A stretch of 64,000 nt of DNA from Methylocystis parvus OBBP (GTDB lineage: Bacteria > Pseudomonadota > Alphaproteobacteria > Rhizobiales > Beijerinckiaceae). This document shows positions 28,801 through 36,157 of the stretch, piece by piece. The notes under the pieces were generated by a model. That model was given only the letters and a program-made list of their open reading frames with translations, had not been told where the DNA came from and made no database searches. The DNA is taken from the NCBI RefSeq assembly GCF_027571405.1, contig NZ_CP092970.1, positions 62,001 to 126,000 on the forward strand, read 5' to 3'. Position 1 is the stretch's first letter. Each line of letters begins with the position of its first letter. Both the position numbers and the translations under genes were made by a program.

Positions 28801-28975
28801 TGGTGGCGGGGTCGGTCCCCGGCCGCGCGGCCGTAACGCCAATAGTCGGAAATTCGACGGCCGGAATGCTGGCGATCGGGAGAAAGACGCAGGCGACGGC
28901 GCCGAGCAGAAAAAAGGCGGCGGCGATCAGAGTAGTCGCGACGGGGCGTCGAATGAAAGGCGCGGAGATATTCAT
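25856..28975 (-). CDS. RND efflux pump inner-membrane transporter (HAE1, MdtB/C-like)
   Basis: 1039 aa, the normal AcrB-family length. N-terminal NISAPFIRRPVATTLIAAAF, 12 TM helices in two repeats, the proton-relay pair in TM4 (VGFVVDDAIVMIENIEK) and the TM10 Lys in IGIVKKNGIMLVDFAL. Proline-rich porter loops follow MdtB/MdtC more than AcrB. It would pump drugs, lipids or bile-like amphiphiles out with an adaptor and TolC; neither is in the window downstream, and upstream genes are unrelated. Intact. Confidence 0.92.
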   Translation of the reverse strand: MNISAPFIRRPVATTLIAAAFFLLGAVACVFLPIASIPAVEFPTIGVTAARPGTDPATMAATVAAPLERRLAGISSVTELTSVNSYGSTSITLQFGLDRNIDAAARDVQAAVNAAAADLPSDLPSPPSFRKASLSGPPVFVLAMTSETLPISAVYDVADSIIAQRTAQVPGVASVRIAGAEQPAIRVQADPARLAGMSLSIDMVADAVRKANVLGPLGALDGSARTLTFGANDLLQTPDEFRQIVIASSGGAVAKLGDVATVEPGSRNRLSAGWYNGKPAVFIVVSKQANANVIETVDHIKALLPRLRNWIPSGIEISVLTDRTQTIRASVWEIQRALLVSVALVMLVVFLFLRSAASAFAAGVTVPLSLMSACTAMWTAGFTLDNFSLMALTIAVGFVVDDAIVMIENIEKNMERGMQRLEAAIEGAQQIGFTVVSISLSLVAVFVPLLFMTDAVGLMLREFAFTLSFAIVASTLVSLTVTPMICAHFGAARPAQRAILDRIMERTLAAALRLYVRTLRPVIDRPRTTLLVILTTMGATAQLYLTIPKGAMPQDDIGLINGTTEGPPEASFARMVDLQRKAADVVAADPDVAAVGSILGVSGFGLLGNQGRFYIALKPADRRKATSAEVVARLRKNLAGIDGLKIFMAPAQDFRSGSRQSKAQFQFSLWDSSVEELAEWTPKVLRRLKGLPQLIDVSSDVQRGGFKANVVIDRNAASRMGVAISSIDAALNSAFGQRQASIIYAERNQYRVIVEAPESRQRSLPDLDNVYVAGAGGQITPLAAVARVERGVLPLAVNHQGVFPAITLTFNTAPGYSLGDASAAVREAMNDLHIPDGLHADFVGDAADFLKMAKGTPLFVFGALIAVYVILGMLYESLVHPVTILSTLPSAGLGALLALQASQTQFTTMALIGMLLLIGIVKKNGIMLVDFALQAEREKGLSARDAALMAATERFRPILMTTITAMLGALPLALATGVGAELRRPLGVTIVGGLLLSQIMTLYTTPVIYLIMSKLQKARPAAAPAGVDGLSEATTDATC

Positions 28976-29119
28976 CTCGCGCCGCGCCGAAAAGGCGGTT
29001 GCAAGGCGTCGCGCGAAAACAGGCGCGCCTGCATCGGTTGTATCAACCTCACTGCACTTAGTGTGTCTTCAGAGAAAGTTTGTCGCAATGTTGACGACCC
29101 AGGTTTAGCGCGATCAAAC

Positions 29120-29455
29120 CTATTCACCAACAGTCTTTCCACGCCGACTTCGCCGCGGCTTTCGAGTTGCGATTTCCTGTGCGATTGGATGCCTGCGGTC
29201 GATCGCCAGATCCTCGAGAGGAGCAACGAATACTTGCTGCCGCTCCAATCCATCGTCCAAAACAACCTTGCAAATGATTCCGCCTGCGCAATCCGCCCGA
29301 AATACGCCTGTGATCTTCAGACGCGGCGCAATGCTGACGTTGCCGGTGCGCACTTTCAAAAACGCCAACAGCGACGGCCGACAATGTGCGTATAGAGGCA
29401 GATGTCGCTGAAGGCGCCAAATCAGCTTGTCTTCGTCTTTCGCCGACCAGGACAT
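29120..29455 (-). CDS. hypothetical protein
   Basis: 111 aa from MSWSAKDEDKLIWRLQRHL. Contains SIAPRLKITGVFRADCAGGI and ICKVVLDDG, VFVAPLEDLAIDRRHPIAQE, and a basic tail. No signal peptide or TM helix. I do not recognise a family. It lies between the RND gene and the gene at 29600, same strand, so it could be the last gene of the mbn transcript or its own unit. Confidence 0.45.
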   Translation of the reverse strand: MSWSAKDEDKLIWRLQRHLPLYAHCRPSLLAFLKVRTGNVSIAPRLKITGVFRADCAGGIICKVVLDDGLERQQVFVAPLEDLAIDRRHPIAQEIATRKPRRSRRGKTVGE

Positions 29456-29599
29456 GTTTTGTGCTTTCTCCGATTGAACTTGAAGAAACTCATTCTCCGA
29501 GCGCACCTCAATGCAGGGCGGCGGCGCGCGCCCTCGCGCCACTTTCGAAAGAGATCGACGCGAGACGTTGCAACACTTCCGCAAAACGTTTCAAATGCA

Positions 29600-30250
29600 T
29601 CACCTCTTTCCTTCAGAGCGCAGCTCACCGGAGCCTGTCGACTTCAGTTCCTGCGATTGGCCAATAAAGTCCAGGAGCTTGGTGCGTCGAGACGCCAATC
29701 TCTGCCGCTCTCTCGAGCCCAGATCGGGAAACGCGGCGGCGCGATCACATGCCGAAACGATCATGGCTACAGTCTCGACGGTTATCTGCCTGGTGAAACA
29801 GTTCTGCCAATTCTTCAGGAGCTGGACGAAGTCCGCATTGAGCTCCTGGCCGTCCGGCCTTTTATCCACTGCGTCATTATTGGACGCCCCAATTCTAGCG
29901 CAGTCGTCCGCGGTCTCGCAGACCGCCAGCAATCCATCGCGATATGCCCGCGCGGCGTTAGCGGCGCCGAGAGCATGACCTTTATCGCCATCATGCAAAA
30001 CGGAGTCGGAGTTCGAATGGAGCGTCCTGAGCACGGGACATCCAAATCCGACTTGACGACTTGACGCACAAATATAATTGCGTCGCGCGGCTTCAGGACT
30101 ATCCAATGCGGATAAAGCCGTCGTCGGCGTGTTGGCGACGGCGCCAAAAAGCAAAACGATCATCGAAAAGATGGGATGGCGAAGGGCGCCGATCCTCGCT
30201 CGCTGGACGATGAACGCGTTATAAACTTCGTTTGTTTCGAGAAAATGCAT
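29600..30250 (-). CDS. secreted or lipoprotein-like hypothetical protein, directly behind mbnF
   Basis: 216 aa. A hydrophobic segment at ~25-45 (IFSMIVLLFGAVANTPTTAL) looks like a signal peptide. The mature part has six Cys (ICASS, FGCPV, VCETADDCARI, NCFTRQ, SACDR) and helical repeats recalling degenerate Sel1/TPR units. It starts 21 bp after the mbnF stop with only a weak AGAG ribosome site; the internal Met before the hydrophobic run is an alternative start. Likely co-transcribed with mbn genes. Function unknown. Confidence 0.45.
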   Translation of the reverse strand: MHFLETNEVYNAFIVQRARIGALRHPIFSMIVLLFGAVANTPTTALSALDSPEAARRNYICASSRQVGFGCPVLRTLHSNSDSVLHDGDKGHALGAANAARAYRDGLLAVCETADDCARIGASNNDAVDKRPDGQELNADFVQLLKNWQNCFTRQITVETVAMIVSACDRAAAFPDLGSRERQRLASRRTKLLDFIGQSQELKSTGSGELRSEGKR

Positions 30251-30271
30251 GAATCATCGCTCTTTGGCTCA

Positions 30272-31957
30272 TTATTCGCCGTGAAGTCTTTCCGGGATTT
30301 GGGTTCCTACCCAAAATCCTTCGCCTCTTTGGACCGACGGATCCCGGAGATGGGTCATCGGAGCTAAACATGCGGCGCTGTTGATAGCGCGCTCGAGCGC
30401 TTCAGTTGGATCTGCGGCGCAAGAAAGTGATCGCCACGCAATAAATCCATCGGGGCGAACAAGTAACGCTCCGTCAGGCTGAATGCCGGTTCTGGCAAGG
30501 AGCAGCCGGCTCGAGTCGATTAGATCGACGCCGATTTGATAAGCCATCACGGGGACAGGCAAGCGACGCGTGATGGCGCGCGCGCCCTCGATCCAATTCG
30601 AACCAAGCGGCCCGGCGAGCAATACGAAGTTACTTCCGACGAGATCATGCGTTGAAATCTCGGCGCCATCGCGCATCAACAAAACATGCGCAAGGCGGGT
30701 GCCCGGCTTTCCGCTCGGATGCATGGTATCGTCCGTCGGAGAGCCGTCATCAGGCTCCTCAAGAGAAATTGCCGGCGAGCGATAGCGATAGCTCATCGCG
30801 ACATCGAGATTGCTGACGCGGCCGAAAGCGTCGGAGAGATCGGAGCGATCCTGGCGTAGCCGCTCGACGTAATTCTCGGTCGCACGCGCGATCGAAAGCT
30901 GCGCGACGGGACGCCGCTCCGCGTCATAGGTGTCCAGCAAGGCTGGATCAGCCTCGCCTTTGATCATCATGGCGAGCTTCCAGGCAATGTCTACCGCATC
31001 CTGGATCGCGGTTTGGCCGGCGAGGCCTCCGACCGGCGGCATGATATGGGCGGCATCGCCAGCGAGAAACACGCGGCCGAGACTCATCCGTTCGGCGAGC
31101 AACGCCGACATTCGCCAAGGAAGGACGTCGAGAATCCTGACGTCGAGATCTGGCTGACCGAGCGCGGCGCGCACGAGCTTCTCGCAGCGCGCGACATCGA
31201 AGTCCGAGTCGGCTTCGCGGGTCGGATCGTATTCGATATTGAGCTGCCCGCGGTCCGGATCGTCGCAGCTGACGAAAGCACCCGTGAAATCCCGATGACG
31301 CAGGTAACAGAGAAGGAAGCCGCGTCCTCCCATAGCGATCGAGAGATCCGCCTCGAAGAGAATGGACACCGCGTGAGATATGCCGTCAATTCCAGCCATG
31401 TCGAGGCCGAGCGATTTGCGGATCGCACTGCCGGCGCCGTCGCCCGCGACGAGATAGTCGGAGGCGACGGTCGTCTCTTCCCCGCTCGCGACGTCGCGCA
31501 ACGCGGCCCGAACGCCGCGCGCGTCCTGAGAAACCGCCGCGAGCTCGGTCGCGAACCGGATATCCGCGCCGAGCATGCGCGCGTGTCGCAACAAAATCGG
31601 CTCGACGCGATCCTGACCCGCGCTGCACATGAGGGTCGGAGAGAGCCGGCGCGTATCGAAGCCGCCGGGCGAGTCCATGGTCTTCATCACGGGGCCGCAG
31701 ACGGTTTTTGCGATCGTCACCGTATTGTCGCCGGGCGCAGCGCGACTAGCGCGATGAAGATCAGCCTCGAGTCCGGGAACCTGCCTCAGCAACTCCATGC
31801 TGCGCAGATTGAGCCCATGCGCGCGCGGATGATCGCAGAGCGTCGCGCGGCGCTCGACGAGCAGGCACGGAACACCTCTGAGCGACAGCATCAAGGCCGC
31901 TGTCAATCCCGCATAACCGGAGCCGACGATCAGGACCGGGACATGGTGTATCGTCAT
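30272..31957 (-). CDS. mbnF: MbnF, FAD-dependent monooxygenase of methanobactin tailoring
   Basis: 561 aa of the PHBH/aromatic hydroxylase fold: the dinucleotide motif VGSGYAGLTAALML at the N-terminus, the GLNLRSMELLR region, DYLVAGDGAGSAIR, and the second FAD motif FLAGDAAHIMPPVGGLAGQT. A C-terminal thioredoxin-like domain follows, as in this family. Its ATG overlaps the mbnM stop (ATGA), so it is the fifth gene in a tightly coupled ABCMF series. MbnF homologues in Methylocystis are proposed to alter one heterocycle (pyrazinedione formation). Identification rests strongly on context. Confidence 0.85.
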   Translation of the reverse strand: MTIHHVPVLIVGSGYAGLTAALMLSLRGVPCLLVERRATLCDHPRAHGLNLRSMELLRQVPGLEADLHRASRAAPGDNTVTIAKTVCGPVMKTMDSPGGFDTRRLSPTLMCSAGQDRVEPILLRHARMLGADIRFATELAAVSQDARGVRAALRDVASGEETTVASDYLVAGDGAGSAIRKSLGLDMAGIDGISHAVSILFEADLSIAMGGRGFLLCYLRHRDFTGAFVSCDDPDRGQLNIEYDPTREADSDFDVARCEKLVRAALGQPDLDVRILDVLPWRMSALLAERMSLGRVFLAGDAAHIMPPVGGLAGQTAIQDAVDIAWKLAMMIKGEADPALLDTYDAERRPVAQLSIARATENYVERLRQDRSDLSDAFGRVSNLDVAMSYRYRSPAISLEEPDDGSPTDDTMHPSGKPGTRLAHVLLMRDGAEISTHDLVGSNFVLLAGPLGSNWIEGARAITRRLPVPVMAYQIGVDLIDSSRLLLARTGIQPDGALLVRPDGFIAWRSLSCAADPTEALERAINSAACLAPMTHLRDPSVQRGEGFWVGTQIPERLHGE

Positions 31958-33267
31958 GGTCCGTTCCCTTTCGACAAGGCGAAGTTCTCGCCTCGCTCAA
32001 CGACGAAGCCGAAACGGGGAGAGCGATCGAGGCGACGCCAGAGCCATGCGGTGGAAGCGGCCTCGGGAAGGATCAGAGAAGAATAAGCGACGACCGGCGA
32101 GTCGAGCGAGAGGCCCATTGCAACGAGAGGCGTCGCCAATAACCACAGCGCGACGCCGTCGGCGGTGGCCACTGCGCCGAAATTTCCGCGCGCGTGCAGG
32201 ATTGCCCTCAGAACATTCGCCACATAACGGAAAGGAAGTGAGATCGCGGCGGCCTGAATCAGCGCCGACCACCATGGTCCGTGCTGACCGTAAAGCTCAC
32301 CGAGCGCGTCGCGGCCAATGAACAGCAGCATAGCACCGCCTGCCGTGATCGGCGCGCCGGTCAGCCAGAGCCTACGCATCGATGCGGCGCGTTCATCCTC
32401 GCGCAAATTCGCCAATCGGAACGCAAGGAAGCGCATCAGCGCCATAAATGGCGAGAACAGGACGAGCAGGAAGGTCTGTCCGGCGGCGTAGGAAGCGAGG
32501 CGCGATACCTCATAATTGCCAAGCCATGGCGCGGCGAACAGAGCGAGGCTGAACAGCACAGCCAACTGCAGGGACAGGATGCGCTGCGCTTCCCATGCGG
32601 TCGAGCGCAGAAACATCGACGCCCACGAACGCTGCGGAACAGCGATCCATCCGATCGCGTGAGCGGCGAGCGTGCCTCGGCACCAGAGGGTCGACGCGAC
32701 GAGGATGATCGCGCCGGCGACGAAGCACCCGGCAAAACCAAATCCGAGATGCTCCATGAGTAGATAATTTGCGGCCGCTTTGGCGACGAATTCCGTCAGC
32801 TTCCAGCGCACCACCGCGGCGCCGAAGCCCAGAGCGTGAAGCGCGAAGGCGCTCGTGTTGGTCAGGAACCGGAAGGGAGCGGCGAGAGAGTACCAGAAGA
32901 CGGCTTCGCCGATCAGCCTCGCGACCTCACCGTCGCCCGCAAGGGCCTCGGCCAGAGCCGGATAGGCGGTGAGGCCGAGTGCGCAGCAGCACAGACCTGC
33001 CACCAGGGCGAGGCCGAGAGTGCGACCGACCATTTGCGCCGCCCCCCCGTCTCGCTGCGCTTTCGCGACCGCAGTCGAGGCGACGGCTCCCATCGCGCTC
33101 ATCAGCACGAGATCGACGACCGCGAGCCGCGTCAGCATCGCATAGGCGCCGGACGCGGCGCCGCCCAGGCGTCCCACCATCGCCATATCCGCCTGCTGCG
33201 AGAGTTGCGAAGCGCCGATGGCCAGCAAGAGCGGCCAATATCCGCGCCAGAAGCCCTGATCCCTCAT
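31954..33267 (-). CDS. mbnM: MbnM, MATE-family methanobactin exporter
   Basis: 437 aa from MRDQGFWRGYWPLLLAIGAS; the longer frame upstream runs through mbnC and is not used. Twelve TM helices; SQLSQQADMAMVGRLGGAA is the MATE TM1-TM2 signature. MATE pumps use Na+ or H+ gradients; in mbn operons MbnM is assigned to secretion of the mature chalkophore. The start overlaps the mbnC stop by 4 bp (ATGA). Confidence 0.92.
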   Translation of the reverse strand: MRDQGFWRGYWPLLLAIGASQLSQQADMAMVGRLGGAASGAYAMLTRLAVVDLVLMSAMGAVASTAVAKAQRDGGAAQMVGRTLGLALVAGLCCCALGLTAYPALAEALAGDGEVARLIGEAVFWYSLAAPFRFLTNTSAFALHALGFGAAVVRWKLTEFVAKAAANYLLMEHLGFGFAGCFVAGAIILVASTLWCRGTLAAHAIGWIAVPQRSWASMFLRSTAWEAQRILSLQLAVLFSLALFAAPWLGNYEVSRLASYAAGQTFLLVLFSPFMALMRFLAFRLANLREDERAASMRRLWLTGAPITAGGAMLLFIGRDALGELYGQHGPWWSALIQAAAISLPFRYVANVLRAILHARGNFGAVATADGVALWLLATPLVAMGLSLDSPVVAYSSLILPEAASTAWLWRRLDRSPRFGFVVERGENFALSKGNGP

Positions 33268-33851
33268 CGAGGGATCGGCTGCCAGCCGGGAAAGTGGTCG
33301 AGCTCGAAGGTCGGCGTGTAGAAGCAGCCGAAGAGTCCGCTCGGGGAGGGCAGAGGTTTCTCGAACTCGATGCGTTCGACCGGGATGACAGTGGTCGCGA
33401 GGCTGTTCAGCTTCCAGCCGACGACGACCGAGCCCTCGAGCAAGCGGCACCCCATTATGATGACGCAGTGATCGGTGTCGCGGTCGGTGCCGATCCAGCG
33501 CCCGCCTGCCGCGCTCATCATTTTCAACAACAGATCCGTATCGAGCCGGTCGCGAAATTCGGACTGCAGCAACCATTCATAGACCCACAGATAAAAAGCC
33601 CAGTTGAACGACACTTTTTTTTCCTTCGCCCATTGCATGAAAGGGAGAAAGATCGTGCGCCCGTCCGGACCACAGAGGTCCAGCAATTGCGGAACCTGAT
33701 CGAACAAAGTGTGCCAATAGGCGCGAATGCTGATGTCGACCCGGACATAGCCGCGCGAATCGCGGGGATAGGCGTCCTGCCGGGCCGGATCAGCGAAATC
33801 CTCGAGAAGGTCGGCGTCGATCCTAACCGGCGCAGGCGATAAGCGGCCCAT
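33264..33851 (-). CDS. mbnC: MbnC, partner subunit of the MbnBC complex
   Basis: 195 aa from MGRLSPAPVRIDADLLEDF, overlapping the end of mbnB by 29 bp. Contains DSRGYVRVDISIRAYWHTL, FLPFMQWAKEKKVSFNWAFY, LWVYEWLLQSEF and DTDHCVIIMGCRLLEGSVVVG. MbnC binds MbnB, and the heterodimer acts on the Cys residues of MbnA to form oxazolone and thioamide groups. The length fits known MbnC. Confidence 0.93.
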   Translation of the reverse strand: MGRLSPAPVRIDADLLEDFADPARQDAYPRDSRGYVRVDISIRAYWHTLFDQVPQLLDLCGPDGRTIFLPFMQWAKEKKVSFNWAFYLWVYEWLLQSEFRDRLDTDLLLKMMSAAGGRWIGTDRDTDHCVIIMGCRLLEGSVVVGWKLNSLATTVIPVERIEFEKPLPSPSGLFGCFYTPTFELDHFPGWQPIPR

Positions 33852-34653
33852 GAGCCTCCTCCTCGGTGCGGGGGAAAATTTCGCGCAGGCGGCGCAGATC
33901 GACGGAGATCGACTCGTAGTCGATCTCGAAATCGCGCTCATAGGTGATCGTCGCACCGGGCTTGTCGAAGTCCGTTCGCATTCTGCGCAGGAAATCGAGC
34001 GTCTCCGTCGACATCTCACGGTCATGCGTGTCGACGATGACATCGTCCTCGATGAAAGACGGCCCATAGCCGGCCACGTGAAAATGCTTGGTGTCGGCGA
34101 CGATATCCTTCCACATATCGACCGGAGCGCCGCAGTTGAGCATTGCGACGACTGCGTTCGAGGCGTCAAACAGCACCCCGGAGCCGGTCTCCCGACTGAG
34201 ACGTCGATAGAAGTCCGGCGCATCCCAGCCGCCTTCCATGATCGAGGGGTAATTCTCGAGATAGAGCCGCACGCCGAGCATCTCCTGCCACTGCTCGACT
34301 CGTTGACGCACCGAGTCATAAGCGGCGTAATCGATCTCGCCGAGGTGAAAGAGGCGTCTTCCGTCATGACTGAAGTGCAGAAGGTGGTCCGACACATAGA
34401 GCGGTTTCATCGCATCGATGAAGACGCGCACGCGCTCGGCGAATTTGCGGAGCGATTCGCGATCATTCTCGAGATGCCGCGAGAACATGATATGGAAAGC
34501 GACCGGGCAATCGAACGCATCGGTCAGATCCTCGACTGGAAAGTGCAGAAAATTGTCGATCAGCAGCTCCACATAATCGATCTGTCGCTCGCGGACCATG
34601 CGCCGAACCATGTCGAGCGTGCCGTTCAACGTGAAATTGAATCCGATCTGCAT
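33823..34653 (-). CDS. mbnB: MbnB, iron-dependent methanobactin synthase (DUF692 TIM barrel)
   Basis: 276 aa from MQIGFNFTLNGTLDMV; the longer in-frame lead would run through mbnA and is rejected. DUF692/MbnB metal-ligand segments are all visible: FHIMFSRHLEN, YVSDHLLHFSH, LYLENYPSIMEGG, LFDASNAVVAM, KHFHVAGYGPS and DVIVDTHDREMS. MbnB uses a multi-iron centre and O2 to oxidise MbnA Cys side chains into oxazolone-thioamide pairs with MbnC. It lies 106 bp after mbnA. Confidence 0.96.
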   Translation of the reverse strand: MQIGFNFTLNGTLDMVRRMVRERQIDYVELLIDNFLHFPVEDLTDAFDCPVAFHIMFSRHLENDRESLRKFAERVRVFIDAMKPLYVSDHLLHFSHDGRRLFHLGEIDYAAYDSVRQRVEQWQEMLGVRLYLENYPSIMEGGWDAPDFYRRLSRETGSGVLFDASNAVVAMLNCGAPVDMWKDIVADTKHFHVAGYGPSFIEDDVIVDTHDREMSTETLDFLRRMRTDFDKPGATITYERDFEIDYESISVDLRRLREIFPRTEEEAHGPLIACAG

Positions 34654-34759
34654 ATCGAAACGCCCTCCTGGGAATCGGAATCGCCCTTCGTGAGAGCGAC
34701 GCGGCGAAGCGCCGCCCCCGGCTGCAGACCGAGGGCGACGTAGAGCAGACCAGGTGAGA

Positions 34760-34867
34760 TCAGGCCGGGCCGCAGCCGCACTGGCCGCCGCCCGAGCATG
34801 AACTGCAGAATGCCTGAACGCGGCCAATAACTGGGAGGATTTCCTTCTTCACGATCTTGATAGCCAT
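34760..34867 (-). CDS. mbnA: MbnA, methanobactin precursor peptide
   Basis: 35 aa, found by reading the minus strand upstream of mbnB; GAGGAG lies 8 bp before the ATG. The leader is Lys-rich and contains LPVIGR, the conserved MbnA leader motif; cleavage is expected after the following VQA. The predicted core is FCSSCSGGGQCGCGPA: CSSC corresponds to the CGSC and CGC to the CSC of OB3b methanobactin. By analogy Cys2 and Cys11 become oxazolone-thioamide ligands, and Cys5 and Cys13 may form a disulfide. The SGGGQ spacer makes the Cu(I)-binding loop larger than in the 11-residue OB3b core. Confidence 0.93.
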   Translation of the reverse strand: MAIKIVKKEILPVIGRVQAFCSSCSGGGQCGCGPA

Positions 34868-34891
34868 CGTTGCTTCTCCTCAACGGCGTTG

Positions 34892-34897
34892 ATTATA
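34892..34897 (-). promoter_or_regulatory. candidate -10 element for mbnA
   Basis: A perfect TATAAT lies 24 bp upstream of the mbnA ATG on the minus strand. No good -35 hexamer is seen 16-18 bp upstream, so the promoter is either weak, activator-dependent, or mbnA is mainly read from upstream. Confidence 0.4.
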
Positions 34898-34940
34898 AAG
34901 TCCTCGCTGAGCCGTAGTTTGATACACGCCAGACAAGGTG

Positions 34941-34967
34941 GTCTTCCGTAACGCCGCAACGGAAGAC
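34941..34967 (-). promoter_or_regulatory. stem-loop between mbnH and mbnA
   Basis: A perfect 9-bp inverted repeat GTCTTCCGT/ACGGAAGAC with a 9-nt loop, in the 129-bp gap between mbnH and mbnA. No U-tract follows on either strand. It may be an attenuator or an RNA-processing/stability hairpin that separates high mbnA output from upstream genes. Confidence 0.5.
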
Positions 34968-34996
34968 AATGGGAATGTTCCTTGCAATAACCTAAT

Positions 34997-36157
34997 CTAC
35001 TTGAGTACGGCAGACTTGACCCAAGGGTCTGAAAAGCGCGGCGAGGTCAATAGAGTTTCATCCGTCAGCGTTTTCAGAAAGGCGACCAGATCCGCTTTCT
35101 CCTGCGAAGTTAGATCGATCTTAACGATCAGCCCGCTTTTAAGCGGACTGGCACGTCCGTCGCCAGCGTTCGGGCCGGACTCTATTTTCCGTCCGCCCTG
35201 CGAATAAATCTCGATCACGTCTTCAAGCGTCGCTACGCTGCCGTCATGCATGTAGGGCGCGGTCACGGCGATGTTACGCAGACTGGGCGCGCGGAACTTG
35301 CCCATGTCGTCGGGATCGCCGGAGACATCCATCAGTCCCAGATTTGGAGCGGGATAGGCGCCCTTGCCATCGATATTGTAAAGCCCTGTATTGTGGAAGG
35401 GTGTTTCCGCCTCGCGCGTCTTCCCATGCACAAACTGGTCGTCGAGATTCACGGTGCCATGACAATGATGGCACTCGGCCTTCTCTCCAAAATAGAGGTC
35501 GTGGCCGCGCTGCTCGGATTCCGAAAGTTTGATCTTGCCCTGCAGATATTGGTCGTAGCGGCTGTTGAACGCAACGACGCCCCGTTGGAAGGCGGAAATC
35601 GCTTTGATGATCGTATCGAAGCTGATCTGATCCTTCTTTTCCGGAAAAGCTTCGGCAAACCAATGCGGATAATCCGGATCGGCACGCAGTCTCGCGACGA
35701 TCTCTTTACGATTGCCGTCATTGACGCCCATCTCGATCGGATGCTCCCCATATAAGGGGTTCTCCATCTGGCGCTCGAGCGTCACGAGCGCCGGATTGGC
35801 CCATGTGTAGGTCGCGTGCCAGGCGGAATTGACGATGGACGGTGCGTTGCGCGGAGTATGCTCGCCCGTAGAGCCGATGCTCGTCATGCGGCCATCCGTA
35901 AAGGCGCGTTCCTGGAGATGGCAAGAGCTGCAGCTCAACGTCCCGTTACCCGAGAGGCGCTTGTCGTAAAACAGACGGCGCCCGAGCTGGAATTTGGCCT
36001 CCGACATCGAATTGTCCGCCGGCACGCGCGGCGGCGGGATATAGGACGGCAGGTCCCATGTCCATTGCGCGGGCGGCGAGGGGTCGGCGAAGACATGCGC
36101 GACCGTTGCGAGACCTGACGCCGCAAGGACGAGCATGAGGAGAGCGGAGCGTCTCAT
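34997..36157 (-). CDS. mbnH: MbnH, di-heme MauG/CcP-family enzyme
   Basis: 386 aa with a signal peptide (ALLMLVLAASGLATVAHVFA). Two heme-binding motifs: CSSCH in LSCSSCHLQERAF and CHHCH in AECHHCHGTV; the family fold continues with APSLRNIAVTAPYMHDGS. MbnH modifies a tryptophan in its partner MbnP to kynurenine, creating a copper-binding protein. Its start overlaps the mbnP stop (ATGA). Here mbnPH precede mbnA, whereas in OB3b they lie at the far end of the operon. Confidence 0.93.
   Translation of the reverse strand: MRRSALLMLVLAASGLATVAHVFADPSPPAQWTWDLPSYIPPPRVPADNSMSEAKFQLGRRLFYDKRLSGNGTLSCSSCHLQERAFTDGRMTSIGSTGEHTPRNAPSIVNSAWHATYTWANPALVTLERQMENPLYGEHPIEMGVNDGNRKEIVARLRADPDYPHWFAEAFPEKKDQISFDTIIKAISAFQRGVVAFNSRYDQYLQGKIKLSESEQRGHDLYFGEKAECHHCHGTVNLDDQFVHGKTREAETPFHNTGLYNIDGKGAYPAPNLGLMDVSGDPDDMGKFRAPSLRNIAVTAPYMHDGSVATLEDVIEIYSQGGRKIESGPNAGDGRASPLKSGLIVKIDLTSQEKADLVAFLKTLTDETLLTSPRFSDPWVKSAVLK

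Noticed and set aside
28430..29395. Plus-strand 321-codon frame over the start of the RND gene
   Set aside because: Arg/Gly-rich shadow of the pump gene; no ribosome site or motif.
31954..33576. 540-codon version of mbnM
   Set aside because: The first 103 codons are antisense-like shadow of mbnC; the MATE fold begins at MRDQGFW with an ATGA overlap.
33823..34827. Longer mbnB frame starting at 34827
   Set aside because: The extra 58 codons run through mbnA in another frame; MQIGFNF at 34653 is the normal family start.
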